Of a stretch of DNA of 64,000 nt, positions 53,415-62,804 are shown one piece after another. The stretch spans positions 1 through 64,000 of the forward strand of contig NZ_QAIL01000024.1 in the NCBI RefSeq assembly GCF_003061025.1. The letters run 5' to 3'. The DNA is from Pedobacter sp. HMWF019. GTDB lineage: Bacteria; Bacteroidota; Bacteroidia; Sphingobacteriales; Sphingobacteriaceae. Under the pieces are notes generated by a model that had not been told where the DNA came from, did no database searches, and saw only the letters and a list, made by a program, of their open reading frames with translations. The translations under genes were made by a program, and so were the position numbers. Every line of letters begins with the position of its first letter. Position 1 is the stretch's first letter.

Positions 53415-54848
53415 TTATTTAATAATTAAGGTACTGATGGAATGCGGCATGCTGGTCGTTTCAGCAGCTTCGCCTTTCATCCAAATGTAATAAGGTACTG
53501 CCTTGTCTGAGTGGTTCATCACTACGACAACTACTGACCCGTCGGGGTTTAGGAAAGAAGTGGTTAACAGATTGTCGCGGCTTGAAGAGCTGGAAATTCT
53601 TTTTGCTCCGTTTTGAATGAACTTTGAAAACTGACCGATGTAATAATAGGCATTGGTATAGACCAGCTTTCCTGTTTTTGTGTCGGCATGTATAGGTGCG
53701 AAACAAAAATTCCCCACATGGTTGGGGCCACCGTTTTCATCTAATAATACATTCCAATCTGTCCAGGCTACTGTACCAGCGTTAAAGTCATTGATCATGG
53801 AATAGCCATACCGCTCGCCCAGCGCCCAGTCTTTTAACCTGCTAGGGTCAAATTTTTCTTCACAGCCTTCGGTAAAGATCAGGTGTTTATCCGGAAAAGC
53901 TTCTGCAACCCGCTTCAGGTTTTCAAACTGCATTCCGGCCCCGGTCCAGGTTTCATACCAGTGATAACCTATACCCCAAACATATTTAGCTGCGTCTGCA
54001 TCTTCCAGCAAGGTACTGGCACGTTGAAAAATCAAGTCACGGTTGTGGTCCCAGGCAATCAGTTTCTTATCTGCCAAACCTTCTTTGTGAAGCGTCGGCC
54101 CTAAGAAATTTTTGATGAAATCCCTTTCTTCCTCTGCTGTATAGATACAGGATTCCCATTTTTGTTTGGCCATAGGTTCATTTTGTACCGTTAAACCCCA
54201 AACCGGAATTCCCAATGCTTCATAGGTTTTGATAAATTTGACATAGTGGTTGGCCCAGCTTTGTCTGAATTCCGGTTTCAGTTTTCCTCCCTGTAGTACA
54301 TTGTTGTTGTCCTTCATCCAGGCAGGTGGACTCCACGGGCTTACATATAAAGGCAGTTTTCCACCGGCAGCTTCAATAGCCTGTTTAATAAAAGGAATAC
54401 GGTATTTCTTATCGTGACTGACATTGAATGATTTTAAACTTGCATCATTTTCTGCCAGATATCCATAGCTTTCTGTAGAAAAGTCACTACTTGCAATAGA
54501 GGTCCTGGCTAAGGTATAACCGATTCCTTTATCCTTGCTGTAATAAGCCGTTAAAAATTCTTTCTGCGCTGCCTTAGGTAGTTTAGCAAAAGTCTCTGCA
54601 GATGCGTCTGTTAAAGCTCCTCCAATTCCCATAAAGGTCTGAAAGGTTTTTGAAGGATCGACAAAGACACTGATCTGTGTCTCCATTGGCTGTTTAAAGG
54701 TTTTAAAATGTAGTTTTTCTGTTTCTGAAATCCGGAGTTCTGTTTGGTCTGCCGTAGTGTAAACGGTTACGGACTTTTCTCCTTCTCCCCGGCTTTGTGC
54801 CATTAAAAGTGAGGGTACCAGGACAAGGGCTAAAAAAAATTGCTTCAT
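53415..54848 (-). CDS. Glycoside hydrolase family 30 enzyme
   Basis: The 477-residue secreted enzyme has a signal peptide (MKQFFLALVLVPSLLMAQ), a split barrel plus beta-sandwich typical of GH30, acid/base Glu224 in LTVQNEPMA and nucleophile Glu327 in IFTEGCEE. Also typical are GIGGALTDASAE (74-85) and YVSPWSPPAWMKD. GH30 includes beta-1,6-glucanases (subfamily 3) and glucosylceramidases. Next to SusCD and GH5 a beta-1,6-glucanase role is most likely. It is separated from susD by a hairpin and a possible internal promoter. Confidence 0.92.
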   Translation of the reverse strand: MKQFFLALVLVPSLLMAQSRGEGEKSVTVYTTADQTELRISETEKLHFKTFKQPMETQISVFVDPSKTFQTFMGIGGALTDASAETFAKLPKAAQKEFLTAYYSKDKGIGYTLARTSIASSDFSTESYGYLAENDASLKSFNVSHDKKYRIPFIKQAIEAAGGKLPLYVSPWSPPAWMKDNNNVLQGGKLKPEFRQSWANHYVKFIKTYEALGIPVWGLTVQNEPMAKQKWESCIYTAEEERDFIKNFLGPTLHKEGLADKKLIAWDHNRDLIFQRASTLLEDADAAKYVWGIGYHWYETWTGAGMQFENLKRVAEAFPDKHLIFTEGCEEKFDPSRLKDWALGERYGYSMINDFNAGTVAWTDWNVLLDENGGPNHVGNFCFAPIHADTKTGKLVYTNAYYYIGQFSKFIQNGAKRISSSSSRDNLLTTSFLNPDGSVVVVVMNHSDKAVPYYIWMKGEAAETTSMPHSISTLIIK

Positions 54849-54879
54849 GTATCTAAGTATAATAAATAATAATTCTGGG

Positions 54880-54887
54880 CAAATGTA
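54880..54887 (-). promoter_or_regulatory. Possible internal -7 box before GH30
   Basis: Reads TACATTTG on the minus strand, 32 bases before the GH30 start and just after a strong hairpin. No matching -33 TTTG is evident. Confidence 0.4.
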
Positions 54888-54890
54888 AGG

Positions 54891-54916
54891 CGGAGGGCAT
54901 TAAAAAATGCCCTCCG
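54891..54916 (-). terminator. Intercistronic hairpin between susD and GH30
   Basis: CGGAGGGCAT (54891-54900) and ATGCCCTCCG (54907-54916) around a 6-base loop: a GC-rich perfect 10-pair stem six bases after the susD stop codon. No U-run follows on the minus strand, so it may be an mRNA-stabilising or attenuating structure rather than a full terminator. Confidence 0.7.
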
Positions 54917-54922
54917 GCCTGA

Positions 54923-56446
54923 TTAATATCCTGGATTTTGTGTCAATTTACCTGTCGTTACGTCGTTTGCAGGAATAGGAAGCAGTTCGTGTTTGTTCTT
55001 TGTAAAGCCCAATGGTCCTAGTTCCTGCTCGGCCAGTCCCCACCGTACCAGGTCAAGGAAACGAAAGCCTTCAAAGGCCAGTTCCAATTGTCTTTCGGTA
55101 ACAATAGCCTGGAACAAGGCTGTACCACTAGCTGTTACCTCCGGCATTCCAGAACGGTCACGGACCTTTTTAAGTTCCCTTCTCGAGCCAGGTTCATCTC
55201 CTGCCCGGTAATCTGCTTCTGCAGCCATCAGCAATACATCAGCATAGCGCATAAACCGCCAGTTGGTTCCGTAATTTAATTCAGCAACCGTACCTCCGGA
55301 CTGGCTGGCATAAGAACCATATTTCCTTTGAAAACAACCATCAAAATCATAAATTCCGGTTGAAGGGAAATTTCCTCCTGCCGCTTTAAGTTCTTCGATA
55401 GACATAATGGTATTCTTTCTTCTGGTCACGTCACCCGCAGCAACAAAGGCATTATACAATTTTCGTTTGGCCAGGTTCATACCCCATCCACCTAATAAAG
55501 AATCTCCTGGTGCCATTACATAAGGCGCATCTGCTCTTGGACCCCAAAGCTGAATATGAATATTACTCTCCGGTGTCTTGCTCCAGGGGAAATTTCCGTA
55601 ATCATAGGCAGATACATTTGAATAAGAGATCTCAAACAAGGATTCTTTCCCAAACTCTCCTTTTTTGGAGAAAGCAAAGGCCGTACTGGATTCCAGGTCA
55701 TACTCTTTAGAATTGATCACGTCATTCAGGTACTTCACGGCTTCTGTCCAGTTTTGCTGATACAAATAAGCTTTCCCAAGCAAGGCTTGTGCTGCACCTT
55801 TTGAAGCCCGGAATTTATCTGCAGCACCGTATGCGCTTTTTAAAGGCAGCGCATCTATGGCTTGTTTCAAATCCGCTTCAATGAGTTTGTAAATCTCTGC
55901 TTTTGCTTTACGGCCTGTAGTGGAGTATTGAGCTGGGTCTATATCGCCAGTAACCAAGGGTACATCTCCCCATAAGGTAACAAGATCGAAATAATTATAC
56001 GCCCGTAAAAATTTGGCCTCCGCAATAACCCTTTTTCTAATGTCGGATTCTGGCTGAACTTTATTGATGATTTTATTTGCCCGGTAAACTGCCATATAAC
56101 ATTTTTGCCAGGTTTTAGAAACCTTGTCATTTTGAGGGGTTGCTCTGTATTTGTCCAGATCCTGATAGCCTGGCTGATCGCCATCATTAGCTCCTCCAGC
56201 ATTGCTTTCATCTGAAGGCATTATTTTTAACATCAGCATGCTATTCCATCCGCCGTTCCAATAATCAGACTGCATAATATCATATACGGCAATAATGGCC
56301 AGATTGGCATCAGCATCTGTTTTATAGAATTCATCTTCTGATAGTTTTCCTGGAATTTCCTGATCTAGAAAACTTTTTTTGCAGCCGCTGAAGATCAAGG
56401 TAGCAGCTGTACAAAACAGGATCATTTTTATAATTGTTCTGTTCAT
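54923..56446 (-). CDS. susD: SusD-like outer-membrane lipoprotein
   Basis: The 507-residue protein has a lipoprotein signal with lipobox FSGC (residues about 18-21) and the RagB/SusD fold. Conserved features include EAKFLRAYNYFDLVTLWGDVP and LELAFEGFRFLDLVRWG. It pairs with the SusC encoded 16 bases upstream and should bind the glycan at the surface. Ligand prediction rests on the GH30 and GH5 genes downstream. Confidence 0.95.
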   Translation of the reverse strand: MNRTIIKMILFCTAATLIFSGCKKSFLDQEIPGKLSEDEFYKTDADANLAIIAVYDIMQSDYWNGGWNSMLMLKIMPSDESNAGGANDGDQPGYQDLDKYRATPQNDKVSKTWQKCYMAVYRANKIINKVQPESDIRKRVIAEAKFLRAYNYFDLVTLWGDVPLVTGDIDPAQYSTTGRKAKAEIYKLIEADLKQAIDALPLKSAYGAADKFRASKGAAQALLGKAYLYQQNWTEAVKYLNDVINSKEYDLESSTAFAFSKKGEFGKESLFEISYSNVSAYDYGNFPWSKTPESNIHIQLWGPRADAPYVMAPGDSLLGGWGMNLAKRKLYNAFVAAGDVTRRKNTIMSIEELKAAGGNFPSTGIYDFDGCFQRKYGSYASQSGGTVAELNYGTNWRFMRYADVLLMAAEADYRAGDEPGSRRELKKVRDRSGMPEVTASGTALFQAIVTERQLELAFEGFRFLDLVRWGLAEQELGPLGFTKNKHELLPIPANDVTTGKLTQNPGY

Positions 56447-56462
56447 GATTCGATTATCTTAG

Positions 56463-59400
56463 TTAAAAAGTAAATGAGATGCCTGCCAATGCTTTTCTCG
56501 CAGTTGGATAAGTACCTCTGTCAATTCCAAGACTGTTACCGCCTGCGTTTCCTCCTTCCGGATCTAAGCCTTTGTATTTGGTGAAAGTGAAAAAGTCATC
56601 GAGTGAAACATAGATCCTCGCATTTTTAATCTTTAATTTGCTGGAGATAGAATTTGGAAGGGTATAACCGAGTTGTAACTGGCGAATCCGGGCAAAAGAC
56701 CCATCGAAAACCATTTTATCACTGTTATAAGCTTTAGCATCGGCATTTGCACTAAAGAAATTATTGGTACTGCCATCTCCGGTCCAGCGGTCTGTATAGA
56801 AAAATTCTGGTTTATTGGATGTCCTGCGGTCATTCCTTACAAATCCCATTAACACCTGATTTCCTTTGGATCCTTGAATAAAGGTTAAAAAATCAAATCC
56901 TTTATAGCTGAAGTTTAACCGAAGCCCGTAAGTAAAGTCTGGAACTGCATCACCGATATAGGTTTGATCAGTATCCGAAATCTGTCCGTCCTTATTCGTG
57001 TCTAAAATAACAGGATCTCCTGGTTTAGGTTTATAACCAGTCAGCTTATTTTGGGCAATGTATTGGTCTATTTGTGCCTGGTTCTGGAAAATTCCATCCG
57101 TTTTATATCCCCTGAAATACCAGATTGGAAGTCCTGCTTCAAAACGGGTAGCCGTCCATCCTGTACCAACGCCCGCGCCGTCAATAACCGGGTAGAGCGG
57201 GTTGGTTCTGGTTACCTTATTTTTGTAAGTACTTAAATTAGCGCCAATTTCATATTTAAAGGCATGATCATTTCCATTATTATAACTGAATTCAAATTCC
57301 CAACCCTTGTTTTCTACATCACCACTGTTTACTGTATTTAAAACATTTCCAACAAAATAGGGGTTCGCACCAAACGTCAGTAGATCTTTTGTTGTCTTTT
57401 TGTACCAATCTACGGATAGTGTAAAACGGTTGTTCATAAAATTAAAATCTGCCCCAAAGTCAAGTTGCTCACTTTTTTCCCAGGTCAGATCAAAATTGGG
57501 TAAATTGGTTGGTGAGGCTCCAAGCACAAAGTTTCCGTTGGCATCTGTATATTTAGAATCCTGCGATATCGAGTTTAAATACTCTCCAATTGCCACATTG
57601 GATAAACTTCCGTTTTGACCCCAGCTTGCTCTTAATTTGGCATAATTTATAACACTGGAAACATTTTCAGCAAAAAAGTCCTCTTTGGACAGGATCCAGC
57701 CTGCTGATACCGACGGATAAGTACCCCATTTGTGACCAGCTGCAAATAGAGAAGATCCATCTTTTCTAACCGTAGCCGAAATTAAATACCGGTCTTTATA
57801 ATCATAGTTTAGCCTTCCATAATAAGATACAAGTGTAGAATTATTGTACTGTCCATATATTTTTGCCAATTTATCTGGCGTATCCTGTACAAAATCCGGA
57901 TAAGCCCACTTATCCTGGTCTTTAAAGATTCCAGAATAGCTTCCGCCAAGATTATTGTACATTTTTTTTAGCGCAGATGTACCGGCCATTACACTAAAAT
58001 TATGCTCATTAATTCTTTTTGAATAGGTCACAAAGTTTTCCCATTGCCAATTGAAATAATTATTCTGATAGTCTGAACCGTTGGTTATGTTGTTCAATTT
58101 TTCACTGGAATACCATGTTTTTGGATTCCATGCATGGTTTCTTACAAAGGCAGCATCAATACCAAAACGGGTAGTGAAAGTTAAACCTTCCAGAGGGGTA
58201 ACATCGGCAAACATATTCCCAACTACCTTATTTTGTGTAGTTTGAGTATGGGTGGTTTCTATCTGTGCCAGTGGATTTCCATATTCTCCCTGGATAAATC
58301 TGGAAATGCCATAGTAATTGCCATTAGCATCCTTTACCAGTGGATTACCTGCATTAATTGCGTTTTGAACATGAGCAGGTAATGCTCCTGTATAGGTAAC
58401 CGGCGTAATGGGATCAAATGCCATCATACTTCCAATTACAGATCCATATTCGGTATTCTCAGGAATGCCGCGGCTCGTAAAGTTGGAGTAGGACAAGCGT
58501 TCCCCCACTTTAAGCCAGGATTTCATTTTATGATCTGAATTTATCCTGAATGTATAACGGTCAAATTTGGCTTTGTCGCCCCCAACAATACCTTGTTGCG
58601 TAAAATAGGTTGCTCCAAGTAAATAGGTTGACTTCTCATTTCCGCCGCTAAAGTTTAAAGTATGGTGTTGCTGAGGGGCATTTTTCAAAACCTCTTTCGT
58701 CCAGTCTGTCCCTAAGCCTACCGCAGCAACTTCGGCATCAGTAGGTGCATTTTGGCCTGCCTCTTTCATGTATTGCTGGTATTCAGGTGCATTCATCATT
58801 TTGGTAAAATTCCTGGCAGACTGCTGGCCCAACTGGAAGGTATAATTTACATCCATGGTGTTTGGCTTCCCCGATTTAGTGGTGATGATCACCACCCCAT
58901 TGGCGCCTTCTGCACCATATATTGCCGCAGATGCTGCATCTTTTAAAATCTCTAATGAACTGACCTCTGAAGGATCCAAATATTCTATTCCTCCTGCACG
59001 TACGCCGTCTACGATATAAAGTGGCTCAGAACTTTTATTGGATCCAGTTCCTCTTACACGAATGCTAAGGGCAGAACCTGGTGCTCCTGAATTGGGAGAT
59101 ACCGTAACTCCTGCCGTTCTGCCTTGTAAGGCCTGGTCAATCCTGCTGGAGGAAACTGTTTTCAATTCTTCTGCTTTAATGGAAGATATAGCTCCGGTAA
59201 CCAGGCTCCTCTTTTGGGTGCCATAGCCAACCACAACTACCTCGTTAAGTTTGTTGTCTTCTTCTTCCAATACGATTTGTACCGGGCCGCTACCTGTTAC
59301 AGTAAATGTTTTGGCCTTCATTCCAATCTGGGAAAAGACCAATACTGAATTGTTTCCGGGAACTGTGATTACAAAACCTCCGGTTGCATTAGTACTAACC

Positions 59401-59558
59401 CCTTTTTGTGTACCCTGTATCTTCACAGAAACCCCGGGAAGCGGATTTCCATCTGAAGCGGTAACTTTTCCCGTCACATTTATTCCCTGGGCATTGGTCA
59501 GAAAGGGAACAAGGAGTAAACAGGAAATGAAGAAAATGAGTGTAATTCTTCTTTTCAT
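56463..59558 (-). CDS. susC: SusC-like TonB-dependent transporter
   Basis: The 1031-residue transporter starts MKRRITLIFF with a signal peptide ending TNAQ. It has a carboxypeptidase-regulatory-like domain (about 24-100), the plug (about 105-230, with EPLYIVDGVRAGGIEYLDP), and a barrel ending GISFTF. Unlike the SusC at 26997 it has no STN domain, so it should not signal through FecR, and its regulator is encoded next door. I start at 59558; a longer frame to 59594 adds twelve residues ahead of the signal. Promoter and operator candidates lie in 59595-59776. Confidence 0.94.
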   Translation of the reverse strand: MKRRITLIFFISCLLLVPFLTNAQGINVTGKVTASDGNPLPGVSVKIQGTQKGVSTNATGGFVITVPGNNSVLVFSQIGMKAKTFTVTGSGPVQIVLEEEDNKLNEVVVVGYGTQKRSLVTGAISSIKAEELKTVSSSRIDQALQGRTAGVTVSPNSGAPGSALSIRVRGTGSNKSSEPLYIVDGVRAGGIEYLDPSEVSSLEILKDAASAAIYGAEGANGVVIITTKSGKPNTMDVNYTFQLGQQSARNFTKMMNAPEYQQYMKEAGQNAPTDAEVAAVGLGTDWTKEVLKNAPQQHHTLNFSGGNEKSTYLLGATYFTQQGIVGGDKAKFDRYTFRINSDHKMKSWLKVGERLSYSNFTSRGIPENTEYGSVIGSMMAFDPITPVTYTGALPAHVQNAINAGNPLVKDANGNYYGISRFIQGEYGNPLAQIETTHTQTTQNKVVGNMFADVTPLEGLTFTTRFGIDAAFVRNHAWNPKTWYSSEKLNNITNGSDYQNNYFNWQWENFVTYSKRINEHNFSVMAGTSALKKMYNNLGGSYSGIFKDQDKWAYPDFVQDTPDKLAKIYGQYNNSTLVSYYGRLNYDYKDRYLISATVRKDGSSLFAAGHKWGTYPSVSAGWILSKEDFFAENVSSVINYAKLRASWGQNGSLSNVAIGEYLNSISQDSKYTDANGNFVLGASPTNLPNFDLTWEKSEQLDFGADFNFMNNRFTLSVDWYKKTTKDLLTFGANPYFVGNVLNTVNSGDVENKGWEFEFSYNNGNDHAFKYEIGANLSTYKNKVTRTNPLYPVIDGAGVGTGWTATRFEAGLPIWYFRGYKTDGIFQNQAQIDQYIAQNKLTGYKPKPGDPVILDTNKDGQISDTDQTYIGDAVPDFTYGLRLNFSYKGFDFLTFIQGSKGNQVLMGFVRNDRRTSNKPEFFYTDRWTGDGSTNNFFSANADAKAYNSDKMVFDGSFARIRQLQLGYTLPNSISSKLKIKNARIYVSLDDFFTFTKYKGLDPEGGNAGGNSLGIDRGTYPTARKALAGISFTF

Positions 59559-59621
59559 ACGAATTTGATTTAGGTTTATAATTTGGTTTGGCATTCACCA
59601 GATTTGGGGATCTGGCTTGAT

Positions 59622-59629
59622 CAAATGTA
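59622..59629 (-). promoter_or_regulatory. Possible -7 box of the beta-glucan susC operon
   Basis: Reads TACATTTG on the minus strand, 63 bases before the chosen susC start. A weak -33 fits an activator-dependent promoter. Confidence 0.45.
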
Positions 59630-59662
59630 TCATGTACGGAAGGTGAATTGATTTTTTAACCA

Positions 59663-59734
59663 CACTACACCAACCCTACAGTGGGTTCAGAAACCCATTT
59701 CTAAAGACATTGTAAGCACTACATGAGCACTACA
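59663..59734. promoter_or_regulatory. Repeated CACTACA sites upstream of susC
   Basis: GCACTACA occurs at 59716-59723 and 59727-59734 (11-base pitch) and CACTACA again at 59663-59669, 54 bases from the nearer one. On the minus strand these read TGTAGTG. TGGGTT/AACCCA (near 59683-59698) forms a small hairpin between them. They lie upstream of the susC -7 box and could bind the HTH regulator encoded just upstream. Confidence 0.5.
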
Positions 59735-59776
59735 AACAAAAAACAACCAACTGATTAACAACAGATTAAATCAGAA

Positions 59777-62689
59777 TCATTTTTGATTCGCAATATCCAT
59801 CAAAAAATCGAAAAGGTTAACTTCGGTTGCCAGTTGTAATTTTTTCCTCAAACGGTACCGGCCCACTTCTACCGCTTTTGGAGTAATGTTCATCAGTTGA
59901 GCAATCTCTTTGGTGGAGAGGTTCATCTTGAGGTATGCGCAAAGTTTGAGTTCATTTGGGGTAAGATCGGGAAAAAGGTCTTTCAGCTTCCCGAAAAAAT
60001 CATCATTCACATTATTAAAATGAAGCGTAAACTGTTCCCTGTCCTGATCGCCCTTCTCTACATCCCTGATGAGCCGCAACAGGTGCCGGAAGCTTTGTGA
60101 ATTGTCTGGAACATCATGCTTTTTAACCAGCATAGAAATTACATCTTTGATTCTGGACAGGACTTTACCCCGCTCGACCAGGTGCATGGTCATCGCAGCA
60201 AGTTCTCTGTTCTTAAAATTCATGTCAGCTTCTAGTTTTTCATTTTTCAGATCAGCAATTTGCTTCTCATTACGATCCGTTTCCAACTGGTGTAGATAAC
60301 TGAGTTTTTCCTGAGCTTTTTTATGTTTTATTTTCTGCCATTTGAACAAGAGATATATCCCTACAATTGCAACCATCAAATAAAGGAGATAGGCCCAAAT
60401 GCTCCTGTACCAGGCTGGTTGTATCACAAACCGATAGGCTGATGCCTCAGATTCACTGCCCAGGTTATTTCTGGATTTAATCTTAAAAGTATAATTTCCA
60501 GGAGGAAGATTGGTATAGTCCTTTTCACTTTTTGCGTTCCATTCTGACCAGGATTTGTCGAATCCTGCCAATTGATAACTGAATTCAATATTGTTCTGTT
60601 GCTCAAATAATGTAGAGGAATATTCAAAATGCAGGGAATTGTGTTCATGAGAAAGTTGCAGTACGTGCTTACTGTTCTGCTGTCGGGTAACCTGATCTCC
60701 ATTCATAAAATAACCGCCAAAAAGGATACTGTCTTTCTTTCCAAAAAGCTTTACTACTCCAAGAAGAATGTTTGGTTTGAATGTATTTTCTTTATACTTT
60801 TTATAATTGATATGAAATGCGCCTTTGCTTGCCCCTATAAATATGTTCTCTTCATTTAAAGGATAAATGGACTCAAAACCACCCACTACTTTTTCATTAA
60901 GCTCTGGCAGATAAATAATATTAAAAGGCTTGGATGCTGAAGCCTGACTAAAGTCAACAATCCCAACCCGTTTGTTGGAAACAAACCATACATTTCCTTG
61001 ATTATCTTCTTTAAGGTATTGAATCTGAATATTTTTCAAAGCGCCATTAAATAAGGGAGAGGGTTTAAAGGAGTCATTTTTTGGATCATATTCATAGAGT
61101 CCCTTTTCAGTGGAAATTATCCTTCGGTTTTTGATCCGGTACAAATAATTATGTAAAGTAGAAGGCAAGCCATCCTGCTTCCCGTAAATACGGCTGTTCA
61201 GGATCCGGCTGTAATCTGGGGCTATTTTTAGTTTATAAATCCCCCTGTTGGGATGAGATACCCATGCGGTGTTTTCTTCGGCATCAAAATCCAGAAACCT
61301 GAAGGAATCTGTATAACCGGGCAGCTGTCCTTTATTCTCAAATTTTCCTTCGTTAAAACTTAAATGCAGCAATCCAAAATAATTTCCTGCAAGTATATCC
61401 TTAGCTGGATAAACCCAGGAAACCGGTTGAAACAACCAGGTTCCGGCGGAGGTGATCTTCCTGGCTTTGACCCCTTCTATAAGAAAAATACCATCCTCAT
61501 GTCCCATCAATAACTGACCATTAATTTCCTGAAGTCCCCACACCTGGCCTTTAGCATTTGTTACTTCATAAAATGCTCGTTTTGACAAACTGATGTCTTT
61601 CTGATCAGGATCAACTTTTGATGCATAGAGACCATTAGAGGTTCCAACATATAATACGTCTTTGAATAGGTTAATCGCATAGCCGGTTGCTTGTTTATTT
61701 TTATCCGGGAATACCGTTTTAATTGCACTATTGATACCAATAAGATCTATACCATCATCAAGTGCAACCCAAAGGCTTTTGTTTTGATCGATCAGTAATC
61801 CCCTGATGTTGTCCTTCTGAAGTCCTTCTTCATAGGAGTATTTCTGGATCATCTTTCCGTTCTTGTTAATGATCAAAATCCCGGTAGAAGTACTTCCAAA
61901 GGCATACCATTCGGAATTGACCTGGGTAGCACAATAAATCCGGTCATTATGGAACAGATGGTCTACTTCTGTTACAAATGGAGTAAGTGCCTTCGAAGAC
62001 ATTTTAAATAACCCTGTTTTCAATGTGGTAACCAGTAAAGTATCCCTGCGAAAAGGGAGAATCGAGGTGATCTCCGCATGGTCCAATTCGGGAGGGTTAT
62101 ATAAGGGCTGCCAGATGCCGTTCTTATAGATCATCAGTCCTTTCCCTTTTACTTGTGCATAGACTTCCTTATTTCCGGTTCCTAAGAATTCCCATTGTGT
62201 TTCTGGTTTGTAAATGCGGATGCGGTTATCTTTAAAATGCAGGATCTTACTCAATGAGCGAAAGAATACTTCGTCTCCCCGGATAACAATATTCCAGATG
62301 TCTGCAAATTTCCGCTCCTTTTCCGGGATCAAATGCATTAAAGAATGGTACGTGAGCACACCATTTTCGTTCGGAAAAAAATAGCCGGCTTCATCTTGTC
62401 CTCCAACAAAAATTCTGTTTTTCGCATCGATCTTTACCGAGCGGACCACGGTAAAGTTTGGCAAATGGTAAATATTCCAGAAACGTCCATTGAAGGTAAG
62501 CAGACCATCATTATTACCGAAATAAAGAATTCCATTTTGATCCTGGGCTACATCCCAGTTCTGAATTCCTCCTTTGTATTGTCCATAGCTATAGTTTACA
62601 ATTTGCGGGAGTGCCAGTGGTGCCTGTGCCAGGGCTAAAGAACTTATAAATAAGAGTATAAGAAACAGAAGGTTCTTCTTTTGATTCAT
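59777..62689 (-). CDS. Membrane sensor-regulator: beta-propeller, Y_Y_Y domain, LuxR-type HTH
   Basis: The 970-residue protein starts MNQKKNLLFL with a signal peptide. Repeated beta-propeller sensor blades (about 30-690) and a Y_Y_Y immunoglobulin-like domain (about 690-760, YTNLPPGNYTFKIKSRN) follow. One membrane helix (about 763-784), a coiled coil, and a C-terminal LuxR-like HTH (about 909-959, LTPNELKLCAYLKMNLSTKEIA) complete it. There is no histidine kinase or receiver, so it is a one-component relative of the hybrid PUL sensors. It lies upstream of susC and is the likely activator. The longer frame to 62737 lacks signal character. Confidence 0.92.
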   Translation of the reverse strand: MNQKKNLLFLILLFISSLALAQAPLALPQIVNYSYGQYKGGIQNWDVAQDQNGILYFGNNDGLLTFNGRFWNIYHLPNFTVVRSVKIDAKNRIFVGGQDEAGYFFPNENGVLTYHSLMHLIPEKERKFADIWNIVIRGDEVFFRSLSKILHFKDNRIRIYKPETQWEFLGTGNKEVYAQVKGKGLMIYKNGIWQPLYNPPELDHAEITSILPFRRDTLLVTTLKTGLFKMSSKALTPFVTEVDHLFHNDRIYCATQVNSEWYAFGSTSTGILIINKNGKMIQKYSYEEGLQKDNIRGLLIDQNKSLWVALDDGIDLIGINSAIKTVFPDKNKQATGYAINLFKDVLYVGTSNGLYASKVDPDQKDISLSKRAFYEVTNAKGQVWGLQEINGQLLMGHEDGIFLIEGVKARKITSAGTWLFQPVSWVYPAKDILAGNYFGLLHLSFNEGKFENKGQLPGYTDSFRFLDFDAEENTAWVSHPNRGIYKLKIAPDYSRILNSRIYGKQDGLPSTLHNYLYRIKNRRIISTEKGLYEYDPKNDSFKPSPLFNGALKNIQIQYLKEDNQGNVWFVSNKRVGIVDFSQASASKPFNIIYLPELNEKVVGGFESIYPLNEENIFIGASKGAFHINYKKYKENTFKPNILLGVVKLFGKKDSILFGGYFMNGDQVTRQQNSKHVLQLSHEHNSLHFEYSSTLFEQQNNIEFSYQLAGFDKSWSEWNAKSEKDYTNLPPGNYTFKIKSRNNLGSESEASAYRFVIQPAWYRSIWAYLLYLMVAIVGIYLLFKWQKIKHKKAQEKLSYLHQLETDRNEKQIADLKNEKLEADMNFKNRELAAMTMHLVERGKVLSRIKDVISMLVKKHDVPDNSQSFRHLLRLIRDVEKGDQDREQFTLHFNNVNDDFFGKLKDLFPDLTPNELKLCAYLKMNLSTKEIAQLMNITPKAVEVGRYRLRKKLQLATEVNLFDFLMDIANQK

Positions 62690-62804
62690 AACGAGCATGG
62701 ATAAGCGTTGTCTTAAAATTCCAAGACGGAGGGTCAAGTTAATACTTTCTAAAAGAATAACCCCATCTCTGAAAACTAAAATTTCTGCTTTATGTTATTT
62801 CATC

